Shown here piece by piece: positions 1-12,815 of a DNA stretch of 64,000 nt. Numbering within the stretch: position 1 is the first letter of the stretch; each line of letters begins with the position of its first letter. The notes beneath the pieces are model-generated. The model was not told where the DNA came from. It ran no database searches and saw only the letters and a list, made by a program, of their open reading frames with translations. This stretch comes from Haliotis asinina (lineage: Eukaryota > Mollusca > Gastropoda > Lepetellida > Haliotidae), in NCBI RefSeq assembly GCF_037392515.1, contig NC_090283.1:26862249-26926248 (forward strand), read 5' to 3'. A program made the position numbers and the translations under genes.

Positions 1-2240
1 GGTACTGGATGAAACAACAAAATATAGAGACGATAGTTGGAGATCAATTGTTCCAATACAAACACGTCACATATAGCAGGGAAAATGCCCGTGAAAGGTT
101 GCAAAATATACGATTTATAATTACATTTGGTAAAACTGTTGGACTCGCCATCGCAAGCCCGCATGGTCGTCGTCAACCGCATGATTTTTATAAACAACTT
201 CACATTTCACTACAAATTCAGTTAGCTATTCTTATTACTTCAAATATGACGATATATACTTTTCTGGATTTTTTTTTTAAACAATAACATAAAACCATAA
301 ATGATTTTAGTAGTAGGGATTATTTTTCTCAAAGCACAGCATTCTGACTGGTTTGTCGTATTTTCGCACATAGCAAGCATCTTGGCGTTTACGGAAAGGG
401 GCGAGTGGTGATGACTGCATTGTTGGAGCCTTACCTGCAGCACCCTAAATAATGGTGAGCCCTGAAGCTACTGATGCGTAGCCAGTTGTTAGGACAAGTG
501 TATCTGTTTCCTGTTTATAATTATGGGTTTCGGCAATGACTATGCTATGATATAACATGGATAAAACGTCTAACTAATAGTATGGTGTTATGTTACCAAC
601 ACTTGGCCATTGTTGAGTGTCTGAGACTGTGTAGACATGTCTACAAGTGAGAGCCCAATTATTGCATCGCATATCACTGGTAAAGTGCACCGTGGCGTGT
701 CATGTTAGTGATCATTTTCGATTGTTTATTATGGTGAAATTAAATTTTCAACCATCCATGTTTACATCAACCAACGACAACTAGGCTACATTTAATATGT
801 TTACATACTCATATATATTCACTGCTATAGACAAACGAAACCTATGGAATCCTGGAAGGGACATTTTCACGATTTCGCATTGTCAGTAGCAGGTTTGACC
901 ATCATGTGTGTTGATATATGCGAGTTAGTCATTGACCATACCGCGTGGATAAAGCAGCGCTAGCCTTAGGACTGTTCATGGAAACCGTAACCAAAGACAC
1001 GGCCAAATTACCTGGATGACTTGGAGATGCTGTAGGCGTGGGGCCATCTCATCCCAAACATGTACCAGAGGTCAGGTGACACAACCAGTCATTACAGTGA
1101 GTGAGTGAGTCCAAGGGTTGAGATATTGTTCTATTATTGATTCCATTAAGTATTTGGGAATGCCAATTGTCGGTGTAGATGCTAACTCTGCTGAGACAAA
1201 TGATGAGGAAAGGAGAACAATGTTTTCAAAAGGTTTCACACGGGTGAATGAGCTAGCATGCCCGAAAACGAAAAAAAAAACATGACATCGATCCACCATA
1301 AAATATGATTAAGAGCGAGTCAACAACACTTAGGGACTACAATGGCAAGAGTGGAGTATTTCCACCCAGTGATATATGCTTATCTTAACCTTGAACGATG
1401 CACAATGACCAATGCACAATGATCATTGCACAAGCATTCAGATCACAGATCTCTTTTTCAGGCGAATTTATTTTCAGAGTGACCTCTTATCTTCTTCAAA
1501 AGTTGAAAATGTGTTACACACTAAACTATAACACCAAAGTCAATGTATGACGGCTCATATTAAATATAAATATACTGCTGGGAGAAAGCTATTCATTTTT
1601 GTGTCCAAATGGAGAACTTCTCAGATTCGCTGTTTCCCTTTTCAGAGAGGCTCTTCGAATGGGCATTCAGAACGACCTTTGAACCTTAAAGTAAAAGTTT
1701 AACCTAGAATCAAAGGCACAATAAAAAAGATTCATCAGAGTGTCCAAGAATCTCAGGTGACCAAGAACATATCTCTTTCCAATTTATTGGGTAAATGGCC
1801 ATTATTATATGTGTTGGAGCAACCTAGTTCTTCATCATAGAAAATATGGCTGGAACCATTAATTTCAAATTTTGTGCCACAACAATGGGTCAGCTTGGTT
1901 CTGGTGCCTTTCGTCGTGATGTTGCTAGAATATTACTTTATATAGAATACCAACATATTCATTATTGAAACACCCCGATCATGTGTAAATAAAGAGAAAC
2001 AAAAACCATTATCTACGTTTTAAAACATAAAACTGAACTTACTGCAGCCCAGTGAAAAAACGAAGTTTCTTGTCTTGAGCTGCAAACTTTGACATATCAT
2101 CACCAGACAGTTCAGAACCGAAAACCTCTGAAAAGTAAGAGAGGAGCATATATAACAAATACCCCTTCGAGATGTATTTGCATTTAAAAAACAGCAGTGA
2201 TCACTTAAACTGTTAATTTATCATTGTTTTCAACTACTAC
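1..2240. other. Non-coding stretch, no gene seen
   Basis: Apart from dispersed repeat E (310-420) and a short open segment at 1109-1288 (see findings), I see no exon-like pattern on either strand. Confidence 0.6.
310..420 (+). repeat. Dispersed repeat E, copy 1
   Basis: GTAGGGATTATTTTTCTCAA, CTGACTGGTTTGTCGTATTT, GGGGCGAGTGGTG shared with 15836-15970. Confidence 0.75.
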
Positions 2241-2249
2241 ATACTGTAC

Positions 2250-2545
2250 AATGATCAGATGCCTTCTATTATGTATATTTGGTATACTGACTACTGTGTT
2301 GTGTCAGTATAAAGGCAGTTTCTGGAAATAGCTTTCTGTCATATAGACTGTGTGTAGTGATCAGATGCCTTCTATTATGGGTACCCGGTAGGTAGTTAGG
2401 TAGTTAGGTAGTTAAGTAGGTAGGTAGGTAGGTAGGTAGGTAGGTAGGTAGGTATTGACTACTGTGAATTATGGGTTGTTGGTGTAGGTTTAGGTTAAAG
2501 GCAGTCTGTGGAAATAGTCTAGATGCCCATCAGACTGTATACAAA
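2250..2545 (+). repeat. Local duplication around a (GTAG)n tract
   Basis: GATCAGATGCCTTCTATTAT (2251 and 2359), GACTACTGTG and AAAGGCAGT(T/C)T(C/G)TGGAAATAG occur twice, separated by the microsatellite. Confidence 0.75.
2386..2453 (+). repeat. (GTAG)n microsatellite
   Basis: About 16 GTAG/GTTAG units. Confidence 0.95.
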
Positions 2546-2651
2546 GACTAGATACACGCCAGCACAGGGGGGTGAGAATACAGGGTTTTCAGTTCATATA
2601 GGTTTAGGTTAAAGATTCTTCAATGGAAATGATCAAGTTGTCAAACACGTT

Positions 2652-2823
2652 GGGGGAGGTGGGGTGGCCTAGTGGTTAAAGCATTTGCTCGTCACTGAAG
2701 ACCAAGGTTTGATTCCACACGTGGGCAAACTGTGTGAGGCCCATTTTCGGTGACCCCCGCTATAATACTGCTGGAACATTGCTAAAAGCGGCCCAAAACC
2801 AATCTCAGTAACTCACTCACTCA
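2652..2823 (+). mobile_element. SINE family A (tRNA-headed, ACTC-tailed)
   Basis: Head GTGGCCTAGTGGTTAAAGC, B-box-like GGTTTGATTCC, body ending ATTGCTAAAAGCGGCC, tail (ACTC)n. Slightly diverged copy. Confidence 0.85.
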
Positions 2824-3354
2824 AACAGACTGTTAAGTGACCAGCGTCATAATACCATGGATAAGTCTTAGTTCAATGTATTGAGGATGTAGCTTCAGTT
2901 GAAAGGCTTTGGAACTGATGACATGCTCAGAAAGATATTGCTGATTGGCATATTAGTATTAACATGGGATATAGATGGTCCTTTTTCATTAATGTTTTTT
3001 ACAACTTCATATACTGTTGCATGTTTCTAGGTCAGCATGAGAAAAAGTATTACAGTATTCAATTTCAGAACAGAAAGAGACATGGTGACGGCAATGGTGA
3101 CATACAGGATGTTGAGCCTGAATAGAAGACATGAGATGTTGCTTCAATATATCACATAAGGATGACTAACATCACTTGTGGATAGTGATTCTGCTTTCAC
3201 AAACTGTATGTGCAGGTTTAATTTTCACATAATCTCTCAGTGTGGCTCCATAGTATATAAATTGGCCCTTGAAATTTCACTGAAGGGGTTTCTTGTCCAC
3301 ATTTGTCACATTTACTGGCAGAACACAGCAAGGGTAGAGTAGGATCACGCAGGG

Positions 3355-3645
3355 TTCAGTCTGTCACTCACCATATCAATCACTTGGTTGTCTAGTCCAC
3401 ACTGAATATGTCAGTTCTACAGTAGAATCTACCCAGGTTCCGTCTGTCACTCACCATATCAATCACTTGATTGTCTAGTCCACACTGAATATGTCAGTTC
3501 TACAGTAGAATCTACCAAGGAGTAGAGCTGGAGTTTATGTTAGTCTTAGGTACACTGTCAGGTACATCATAGCAAGGGTCGAGTTAGATCACAGGATACA
3601 GTCTTTCACTCACCATATCAATCACTTCATTGTCTGTTCCACACC
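3355..3645 (+). repeat. 83-bp direct repeat, 2.5 copies
   Basis: CTGTCACTCACCATATCAAT begins at 3361 and 3444; a third partial copy begins near 3603. Confidence 0.88.
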
Positions 3646-3875
3646 TTATTATTTATGACTGCTAATAACCAAACGTTTATCATTTCACAAAATACCCTTA
3701 AGTGAAGTTTGATTTCATCTGCATTTTTGACTTAATTACATACAAAAAAGATGGTGCACTCAGAACACTCAAGACTGAAATTTCAACTACTATTCAGTTA
3801 CCTTAAAAATTCTTTTAATTTAGTATAGACTGGAATAACAATAAATGCTTGTTAGTCTCTATGGTTGTTTGTTTT

Positions 3876-3960
3876 CTGCTCTCAGTGATATTTCCAGCTA
3901 TATCATGAGAGTAAATGTGTACGTCTGGACCAGACAATTCAGGGATGATCAACATGGGGT
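3876..3960 (-). mobile_element. Repeat B fragment
   Basis: GATATTTCCAGCTATATCAT, GTCTGGACCAGACAATTCAG, GGATGATCAACATG. Confidence 0.6.
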
Positions 3961-4022
3961 GAATGGTCTCTATAGGGTGAATGGTCTCTGTAGGGTGAAT
4001 GGTCTATGTAGGGTATATGGTC
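3953..4022 (+). repeat. 20-21-bp tandem repeat
   Basis: GGGTGAATGGTCTCTATA repeated 3.5 times. Confidence 0.85.
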
Positions 4023-4959
4023 ACAACAGGTGCATGGTATCAGAAGGGTGGATAATGATATGAGGTAAGGGTGCTGCACTTCCTTGCTGTAAACATTGTC
4101 ATGAAAGACAGGGACACACCAGCCACATGTTGTCCTGGGAGAGAATATATTGTGGTATGGGTAGAGTTCTCAAGAAAAGAAATGATGTTAGTAAGCACAT
4201 TACATACTGGTGGAGTGGAGGTCAGAAATAAAAGCATTAAAGTATTTGTTTGGTGGTGTTTATTGGACGTTAAAGTTAGTCCCTTGAGTTGGGACAATAA
4301 GCTTGCACACTCACTACGATGACTGTAACAGGTGCCAAACTTTACACTGGAAATAACCTGTTCACAAATTATGCCCCAGTTTATTTGAAGAATATGGCTT
4401 TAAACGCGTATTCTTCCTGTGTGGGTATTCCTCAAGTCAAATGGCGCAGGAAATTACACTTATTTGTGCCACTTACCAGCACTGACAGCTAGGCTATGTT
4501 GTTTTTTGTAAAAAATTGTAAAAAATTGGTGAAAATACGCCAACGCTGAAATTACGATCGAACACGAATCTGTATCATTTGTACTTGTTAAACATTGCTC
4601 GTTGCAGCAAAAACAAATGTGGCACATAGTGCCAATGTTCGAAATGTGAAATGGTATCATCTAACTAGCTGTGGCCCTCTCGCCGGTTCTCAAGCATGGT
4701 GCTGATCACGTGACTTGGTAGATCGAACGTTCAACGTAATATAACTCTTTCTCAGTATATAGCTTCCTTTGAAACATCACCCATGTAAATATTAATGCGT
4801 GAAAATTAGGAGAAAAAATATGGCAGTTATTCAACCCCAAATGTGATAACATACACATACAGGCTAGGCAGAAAACGTTTTCTAAAATTTACACGTTTTC
4901 TGGCAGAGGTGGTTTGAAATTTGGTCACACTGAGTGACGCTTTCACCGGCCACTGCACC

Positions 4960-5012
4960 AAGGTTCAAGTACAATGGTCATGACGTCACCATCGCCTGTT
5001 CTGACGTCACGA
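4960..5012 (+). promoter_or_regulatory. Paired CRE palindromes, copy 1
   Basis: TGACGTCA at 4981 and 5002 (21 bases apart) inside GGTTCAAGTACAATGGTCA..CACCATCGCCTGTTC. Same arrangement as at 8195. CREB/ATF-type sites by sequence; no gene is next to them. Confidence 0.55.
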
Positions 5013-6307
5013 GGTTCCAGTTGGCTGAGGGCTTGATTATTCTGGCGCAGTCAGACAGCCGTGTCCAAGTCGATGTTGTAAGCTTAGTTTCGGAGCGTCC
5101 CAAACATAACTTTTTTCTAATCAAGTTAACACTTGTATTTACAATTAATCATTTGTATTGTAAATAAATAGCCATAGAACATAATACTTTCAAAACATGC
5201 TCTTTTTTAAAAAAAAAACCCCATATTATCTGTAAGTACTTGTTGCCTTTTAAATAAGTTTCACAACTCTTGAAATGTTATTGAAATGTTATGAAGAAAT
5301 TCTAATTATATTTTGTCATGTTTAACGAAAATATTCTGGACACTACCAAATAGTACAAATAAGATGTGAATGTCTCACAACTACTGATATATTTGAAATC
5401 CTACATCATATGTTAATTGTGTTTTAAATTGTCCGAATTTCACTCTCTTGCATCAGTAATTTCATGAAAAAAAACACCTTTCCTGAAATCGAGAGCGAGT
5501 GTCAAACACAATCCAGCAGACTGGAGTCTTTCCAATATTGCTTGGGAGATATAAATATCCCATCCCAAACCCAAGCACCCCATCTTCTCAAATTATTTTG
5601 ATTCCGGATTACAGCTGATTTGTCAGACATGTCTGTCTTCGCTGTCAGTCCGTCCGTCTGTATGCTATAGAGTTGATAATTGCGTCCGTGTGTCTGATCA
5701 AACAAATACAAAGCGCGACATCATATCATGAATATATATAAGCGGTTAGCCCTGCTTCAGGGGTACCAGGCAGTAAGAATCCACGTACATGTCGCAGCAT
5801 GCAGGACGTCCGCACGCTCCCGCGCATTAAAACCAGGGCTGGTGTTCACACGTATCCCGGCCTTCATGGCATATATTACACTTCATCTTTCTACCACCCA
5901 TGTCCACCCACAATTCCCCATCCAAACTGATTGGTCCAGACAAATCACTGATAGATATCATGACGATCTTTCCCAGACGCTCAGTAGCGACCCTTCTGTC
6001 AGCAGCAACAGCGGCCATTCTAAACATTCTCCAAACCATCTGTAGAGATAGTTTGCCCATATATCGTCATCTTCCCATATATCGTCCCTTCTTCACGTGA
6101 ACACCATACAGGAACCTTTTATGTCTGAGGCTCTGCTGTAATATGATGCACCAATGCATGTGATATTTGTTCCTCATCTGGTTGGTTGGCACCAGCACGT
6201 GTCTCTTTAGTTTGGATCCTCTATGTTACAGCCCGGTGACTTCAACACGTGACTCCAACGTGGCTTCAAAACATTGCCGGAGCAATAGTGGGCTTCAAAC
6301 ATTTGCC

Positions 6308-6440
6308 GGGTAGTCCAGTGGGTAAAGCATTCTCTCGTTTGCCTGATGGCCTGGGTTCCGTTGCACACATTGGTACAATCAGTAAAGGGAGTTTCTCGTG
6401 ACAGGCGCCTTGATATTGCTGGAATATTGCTGAAAGGGCG
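6308..6440 (+). mobile_element. SINE A, degraded
   Basis: TAGTCCAGTGGGTAAAGCAT head and GATATTGCTGGAATATTGCT tail are recognisable; the B-box is mutated to GGGTTCCGTTGC. Confidence 0.6.
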
Positions 6441-8177
6441 GTGGGCCAGGATAGTGATCTGGCGAGGTTGAGGTGTTGGGATCGAGCCTACCTGTAACCG
6501 TGTGTACAAAACCTTGGGGTCAGCTTTTGCGTGCAGACTCTTTCAGTGTTGTCACAACCCTCTGTGTACAGTGCAAATCCCTGTGTACGTAAATGAACCC
6601 ACGAATCCGTTGGTATGTGACCAGATGATGGCCACATTAACATGTGTAAACATTTAGTTGGAGGTACAGCAAGGTTTAGTGAACTTGGACAAAGTACTGT
6701 GATTATGGTGTGAATGGGTACCTCGGTAGGATGGGGTAGCCACAATACGCTCGGTGCCCCTTGAGAGAGCAACAGTTGTATATTCATCAAGGAGTTGAGA
6801 CTGATAATACAATGTGACGTTGAAATGACCGAAACAAATATCAGCACCTTGAGCAGGCACTAGTTGCATGGGTATGTGATCTATATAAATATCCTTCCGA
6901 AGATTTTGTGTATAAATAGTAAAATTTACAATGTGTAGGATAGTGTGGACTTTGACGCAGTCGGTAGAGAGTCGGATTCAAATTCAAGTTCACTTTGAGT
7001 TTGAAACGGCTCACAGAAACAAAGGTATGCATGTGTGTTTAGTGTAACATGTGTGAACATGTCATCTATGAAGATACGGATATAACAATAAAGATCAGGA
7101 GCAATTTGTAAGAAAATGTTTAAAAATAAGGTTAAGTCACTAAAGCAATGGTGAAGAATCGAATTCAGAATAATATGTACAGTGTATTATTTTAGAACTG
7201 GCACACCCGTTTGAATGAGAAGCTGTAAATAACTCACGATGCCTCTTACTGCCCGTGCTTGTGCCTGTAATAAATAGACAAGGATTGTCTGGCAGTGTAA
7301 GTCTTTTTCCTCATACTAAAGTTCTAAATTAGAAGAGAGAAAACGGTGACAGATACTCCCATGATTTTTTCTATCGCCTCGTGGTTCAGCTTCGTACCAT
7401 TATGGCGAAGGTCACGTGACTAGATTAATTTATCAACATATAAACCTCATTTCTATAGGCATTCCCTGTCAATTTATGTGAGTTAATTTATGGCATCTCT
7501 TTGACTTCAAGTCTAGTATCACACACACGCTCGTAGGGCAGGAAACTTCCTCAGCAGTTCGATCACTGGTTTTCATGCCGAATTTGACTGAAATGTGTGC
7601 ACAGAAAGCGTCGCATTGAGCCGTCTCAGGACCAAGGTCGCAGAGCTAAAGTCACACTCAGGCGCGGCGATGACTTAGCATCACATCACTGCCACAAGCT
7701 AATTTGCATATCACGTGACAGGACTTTTCTCTTGTTTGTAAACAAATGCGCACATTCATTAATATGCTGAGACTGGCATAAGGCGATTCGACGAGGTTTT
7801 TTTAATGCTTTACACTATTACGCAAATATGTTTCTAGTACTGTGTCAGTAAGGTTTGAGAATACATATTTATATTTCAAATCGGCTGCATCGTTTGCTAT
7901 CCATTAGACTTCGATGACAGCACCTGGAGCCTTACAACCCATGTAAACAAAGGGTCGCTCCGCAAATCGAAATAGTGTTACAAGTTTAAGAATAAGTTCT
8001 CAGTGAAACTGAACCATTTTAACAAAGATGTTTAATTAGATATGTAGACTCATTAAAAAGTTAAACAGCTATAAAATGTGTACGTTATATTGACTGAACT
8101 GTGTATGATGTGAGGAATCGTCACATCTTTCTGGCCTGTGCTGGCTCGCCGCATGGAACTCTGGGTAGGAGAGTTTG

Positions 8178-8225
8178 TTCAAGTACAACTGGTGTGACGT
8201 CATCATCGCCAGTTGTGACGTCATG
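8178..8225 (+). promoter_or_regulatory. Paired CRE palindromes, copy 2
   Basis: TGACGTCA at 8195 and 8216, again 21 apart, in GTTCAAGTACAACTGGTG..TCATCGCCAGTTG. A homologous roughly 48-bp repeat of copy 1. Confidence 0.55.
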
Positions 8226-8300
8226 TTTTTCAAGACGGCCGCACACAGTGTCTCCTCATACTCTATGACTTGACAAAAAATGGTTTGAGTTTGTGAGCGT

Positions 8301-8348
8301 CACTCACTAACTAACTAACTAACTCACTCACTCACTCACTCACTCACT
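8301..8348 (+). repeat. (CTAA)n(CTCA)n microsatellite
   Basis: Four-base repeat matching the SINE tail unit; an orphan tail or independent expansion. Confidence 0.9.
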
Positions 8349-8599
8349 CCGAAGGCAATGCCTCGTTTTTCACTCCTATATATAATATCGGTATTAACTA
8401 TCGATGGTGAAAGAATGATTTCTGGACCATGTTGTATTTTAAGCACAAGCAAACCAAGTCTTGGTTTTGTCTACAATTCACGATGTGCCAAGTAGCTCAG
8501 TGAAAATAGTTTTAGTCACAACTACACCAGAGACATGCCACTGGTCGTGAAAGCAGTTGGGGAGAAAAATGTGCGGGTGGATAGATGTGATGGCGTCAA

Positions 8600-9165
8600 G
8601 TGGTGCCTCATCTCACCTCACCATGCCACACCATTTCATATCACGCCATGCCATGTCATACCACATCCTCCTATGCCACCATGCAACATCTTAATACGCC
8701 ACATCCCACCATGTTATATTACGACATACCACATCCTTCTATGCCACCATGCCACATCCTGATATGTCACATCCCACCATGTTATATTACGACATGCCAC
8801 TTCACCCTTATGTCACATCCTGCCATGCTATACCACATCCTCTTATGTCACCATGCCCCATCAAACTATTTCAATGGCACATCCCAACAAGCCAGTCCCA
8901 CCAAGCCACATCTCACCATGCCATGTCACATTCCACCATGCTACATCCCACTATGCCAGATCCACCAGGCCACATTCCACCATGCCGCCTACCACCATGT
9001 CATACCATATTCCAAAAGGCCATGCCACATTTTAGAGTGCCATGGCACATCCCACCACACCACGCCACATCCAGACATGAAAAGCAACATCTGTGCCACT
9101 CTGCATCCCACATGCCATGCCACATTCCACCATGCCATGCCACATCCTGCTACCCCACTTTTTCA
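8600..9165 (+). repeat. Degenerate CCACATCC/CCATG satellite
   Basis: Dozens of CCACATCCCACCATGCCA-like words over 560 bases, no fixed period. It gives long spurious frames on both strands. Confidence 0.85.
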
Positions 9166-10151
9166 ACATATAGCGCATTCTACCAGCATCCGTGTATATG
9201 TGGCCGCTGATACCATGTTCAAAATTGTGCAAAATTATCCACAACCAAGCTGCCATGGTGCCTTCCTACCTGTGCGATATGAACATTCTTCTCTCCAGCC
9301 ATGAAGACAATGATTAGTTCCAGGATTTGCCTCTAGTAAATGGTTCAGGCGAACTTTTAAGTAATTTGTATGCCGTGTCCATGACATCCCGTGAGATACG
9401 AGCTTTATGACGCCGTGAGATACGAGCTTTATTCATCCCCTCCGTTACAACAATGGAGAAAGAATTTCAACAGCGTTTTGTAATGTTGAAACCTCGAAAG
9501 GAGAGGAGTCATGTATGCTTACAGACTGTTCATACGTTGTGGCTAAGTGTGCGTGCGTGTCTGTATGTGTGTGCGTGTCTGTGCGTGCATGTGACTGAGA
9601 AAGGGGGTGTAGGGGCGGGGGATGGGCGTCAGTCAGTCACTGTAACTCTCATACAGGCGGACCTCCCTCCAAAAAATTCCCATGCACGCATGCAAACAAA
9701 CAAACAAACAAGCAAACAAACATCCTCTAATCACATCCTCTAACATAATAATGTTAATCATCTCCCTACGGAATATCGGGCACACAATATATTTATTGTT
9801 GATTCTGTAGCTATGATGCTATGTTTCTCTGGTCCAACACTGTACAACAATACCCATCCACAATCAGCCAGTCGGCCTTCCAAGCCTGTATCACGTGAGT
9901 TTTATTCCCTTACCATTACTACAATGTGGGAAAGGAGGTGTTTCAGTGTTGCAATCATGGCTGATGAAATTGTCTGTATAAATCGTAGGTGGTAGCAAGG
10001 CTATACTCGCCTGCTACTGCATGAGACGGCAAACATTTCATGACTTCACCTGGGCCAGATGTAGCGATGATGTGAAAACCAAACAATATGAAACACCCGG
10101 TGGCTTTATCTCCCTCACCGCATGTCCTGACCATGCTCAACACCAGTTACT

Positions 10152-10208
10152 TGAGTGAGTGAGTGAGTGTGAGGGAGGGAGAGGGAAGGGAGAGGGAGGG
10201 AGGGAGGG
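10152..10208 (+). repeat. (GAGT)n followed by a G-run tract
   Basis: TTGAGTGAGTGAGTGAGT, then GGGAGGGAGAGGGAAGGGAG and more GGG runs (10173-10208). Confidence 0.92.
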
Positions 10209-10383
10209 CAATGAAAGCATATTTCAGTACACTGGTCAGTATACTGGCTCACTGACTCGTGTTTGCTGAAAGTGCGGTTGTGTTTTGAGTAAGAATTTAG
10301 TAATCGTGTTGATATAATAACACATTATGTCTATGTGGCCGTTGTTTGTTTGCTTGTTTGTTGGTTGGTTGGTTCGTTGGATC

Positions 10384-10526
10384 GCATAGCATAGCATAGC
10401 GTGGCATAGCATAGGATAGCGTAGCGTAGCATAGCATAGCATAGCATAGCATAGCATAGCATAGCATAGCATAGCATAGCGTAGCGTAGCGTAGCATAGC
10501 ATAGCATAGCATAGCATAGCATAGCG
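10384..10526 (+). repeat. (CATAG)n pentanucleotide array
   Basis: About 28 units GCATA/GCGTA. It produces the long repetitive frames on the minus strand here. Confidence 0.95.
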
Positions 10527-12375
10527 GCTGCTCTTGGCTGTTCCCCATGAACTAATCTCGCTAAACTGCAGGTGCTTTTATTTCGGCCTCACATTTGCAA
10601 AATGTTCATGGCAATGAAGTGGACCTCTCTTCTCAGTATTAGTGACGTCATCACAGCTGAATAAAAGTAAAACAAAAGTCTGTTTTCAGTAAAAACGTAT
10701 CGATGAATTTTACTTTAAACAAACAGGTAAACCAAATAAAGTGAAATTTAGATTTCAAATCCTCATACTTTTACCTGGCCAATGGAAAATTTAAGTCTCA
10801 GAATCTTCCAGATGACATAAATTTGCAATTTCAATTTGTGTATTTTGAGAGAGGGATGCTGATGAGAGAAAATATTGCCGGAACTCGGGCAAAGCCTCTG
10901 AATTCTTCACAATTGAGTGGACAGCTGCATCCGTGTGTTTATTTGAAGATGAAATTAATAAAGTAAATTCTAAACTTTAAAAACCGTGCGTACTCTGATA
11001 GTTTTTCAAGAGTAAGTATATCACTGTATATCAAGCTACGTACATGTAAGGACCGATGAAAACAGGCCGTGTATGGCTTCAGAGGCAGTGTCTATATTGT
11101 GCATCTAGAGATGTAACATTTTAGTCCAGACTGAAGCACAGGTCTGCAGCAGTGACGCACAGAAATGACACAGAAAATGACACACCCACCACTCTGCCAT
11201 GTGACGTCAGCCACTACCAAGCATTCTCCCACTGCTAAACATTCTCGCACTGGTAAACATTCTCCCCCTACCAAACATTCTCCAACTACCAAACATTCTC
11301 CCAGTGGTGAGAGTCCCGATATGAGAATACGCCACATGCACTTGACTGGGAAATTTGTGAAGTTCACTGACGTCCATGGAAGAGAGTGGACCTACCATCC
11401 TGAACGTCCTGGGTTGGAAACGCTCAAGGCATGTTCCGGAAAATATTGTCAAATAAAAATACATACAGTATGAAAAATACTCCTACATCCTGATATTAAC
11501 AAGATCATCACTAAAATGAATCATCTCGTACTTGGATCAGACGGGAAGCCATTTTGGTGAACGGCCGTTTGTCAGATATGTGTAGGCCGCTTCAGTTAGT
11601 TAGCACAGCCTGTATCATTCTGGATGTTGTCAGAATAGGACACATTACACACAATGAACCAGGTTCGAACCTGTCCACCACACGTTATTGAGACCAAAAC
11701 GGGGGATAAGGCTATATGGACGAACAGCTCCTTTATTAGATAGGGTGTGACAAACGAAAAAAACAAAGAAACAAACAAACAAACAAAGCCCAGTGATACT
11801 GAAGTCGGTTAAGGATTTGTTGGTACCATACAGTTTCTGTGTCCATCACGCCTTCAAAGTTTTTTGTTGCTAATAGAATTAATCCTGCTCAAGTGGCTTT
11901 AATAACATGTGTGAACTTGTCGCACCTTGTACAAGACTATGAAACATTATTCAGAGGTAAACAGCCGTACGGCCTTTCTGCCCATGAGATATGAGTGCTT
12001 ATTCAACCCCCTCCATTAATACAGTGTAGGGAAACCTACAACAATGTTTTTAACTTAACTAAGCAACGTCATGGGCAGATAAAAAGAAGATCTGTTTAAA
12101 TCGATTCCAACCAACAAAGAAAAATGCACCAATAATTTATTGCTAGGAGAATTCTCATTGTATGAGTATCACAGGGGATACCAACAATTGTCAAGTTTTG
12201 TTTATGTATTGGAGCCTCCCTTTCCCCCAGCCAGCCTGTCTTCCTTCCAAGCCATGTCATATGAGTGTTTTCCCCTCTCTACCATTCACACAATGTAGGG
12301 AGACTGTTTCAGTGTTGCATCATGCACTGCTCATTGTCTTATGCTGCACTCAGTACCTTTCAAGCTCTATACTCT

Positions 12376-12430
12376 ATGTACACATTCGAGTCTGGACCAT
12401 ACGATTGAGAGATCAATAGCATGAACATAC
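12376..12430 (-). mobile_element. Repeat B fragment
   Basis: CGAGTCTGGACCATACGATT and AGATCAATAGCATGAACAT match the B core. Confidence 0.5.
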
Positions 12431-12509
12431 ATCTTCATAGGGGGACAAAGGCGACAACCACGTGAGCGAGCCTGACCACAAGCTGGGGTACTAATGGGGT
12501 ACTGTGTTT

Positions 12510-12510
12510 A

Positions 12511-12544
<34 letters not shown>
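12510..12544 (+). repeat. (AAT)n microsatellite
   Basis: Eleven AAT units. Confidence 0.95.
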
Positions 12545-12741
12545 GCACATTAAAAACAAAATACTTTTACGAGGGATTCGAACGCCGTATGCAGTTTTCT
12601 TTTTCGTCTCACAGCATAACCTTTGCGTGGTTGGGTATAAGGCAGATAACAACAGTGTCTGTCCCTAAGTATAACATATGTCATATTTGGGATTTCACTT
12701 TCTCAGTAAAGTACAAATTCTAGTACTTTTTTGGTTGAGTC

Positions 12742-12815
12742 CCATCCGGGATTCGATACTCTGAGGGTGCGGGTTCGAGTCCCCGATGGGTCTCAAGCTG
12801 AACCGGGGCGACGGT
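12742..12815 (+). mobile_element. Possible tRNA-like SINE head
   Basis: GTGCGGGTTCGAGTCCCCGA is a good B-box; the A-box is weak. The arms GTCCCATC and GATGGGTC pair. Could be a tRNA remnant. Confidence 0.35.

Larger units (their letters stand above)
4100..8300. other. Non-coding stretch, no gene seen
   Basis: Short frames of up to 119 codons here have no recognisable motif and lack splice context. Only a degraded SINE and the two CRE pairs are noted. Confidence 0.6.
9375..12330 (+). repeat. Dispersed repeat F, four copies
   Basis: A block of the type CCRTGAGATAYGAG..TTATTC..CCTCC.TTACAACAATGG..TTTCA occurs near 9393-9460, 9885-9950, 11985-12040 and 12250-12330 (CATATGAGTGTTTTCCCCTC, TTTCAGTGTTGCATCATG). 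The span covers all four; the bases between are unique. Confidence 0.55.

Noticed and set aside
6488..6847. 119-codon minus-strand frame
   Set aside because: No motif, no splice context, overlapping competing frames; chance in unique sequence.
8600..9304. 234-codon open frame on the + strand
   Set aside because: It is a by-product of the CCACATCC/CCATG satellite: His/Pro/Cys/Met-rich in every frame with no domain.
10236..10548. Long minus-strand frames of Cys-Tyr-Ala-Met-Leu repeats
   Set aside because: Translation of the (CATAG)n microsatellite, open in several frames at once.
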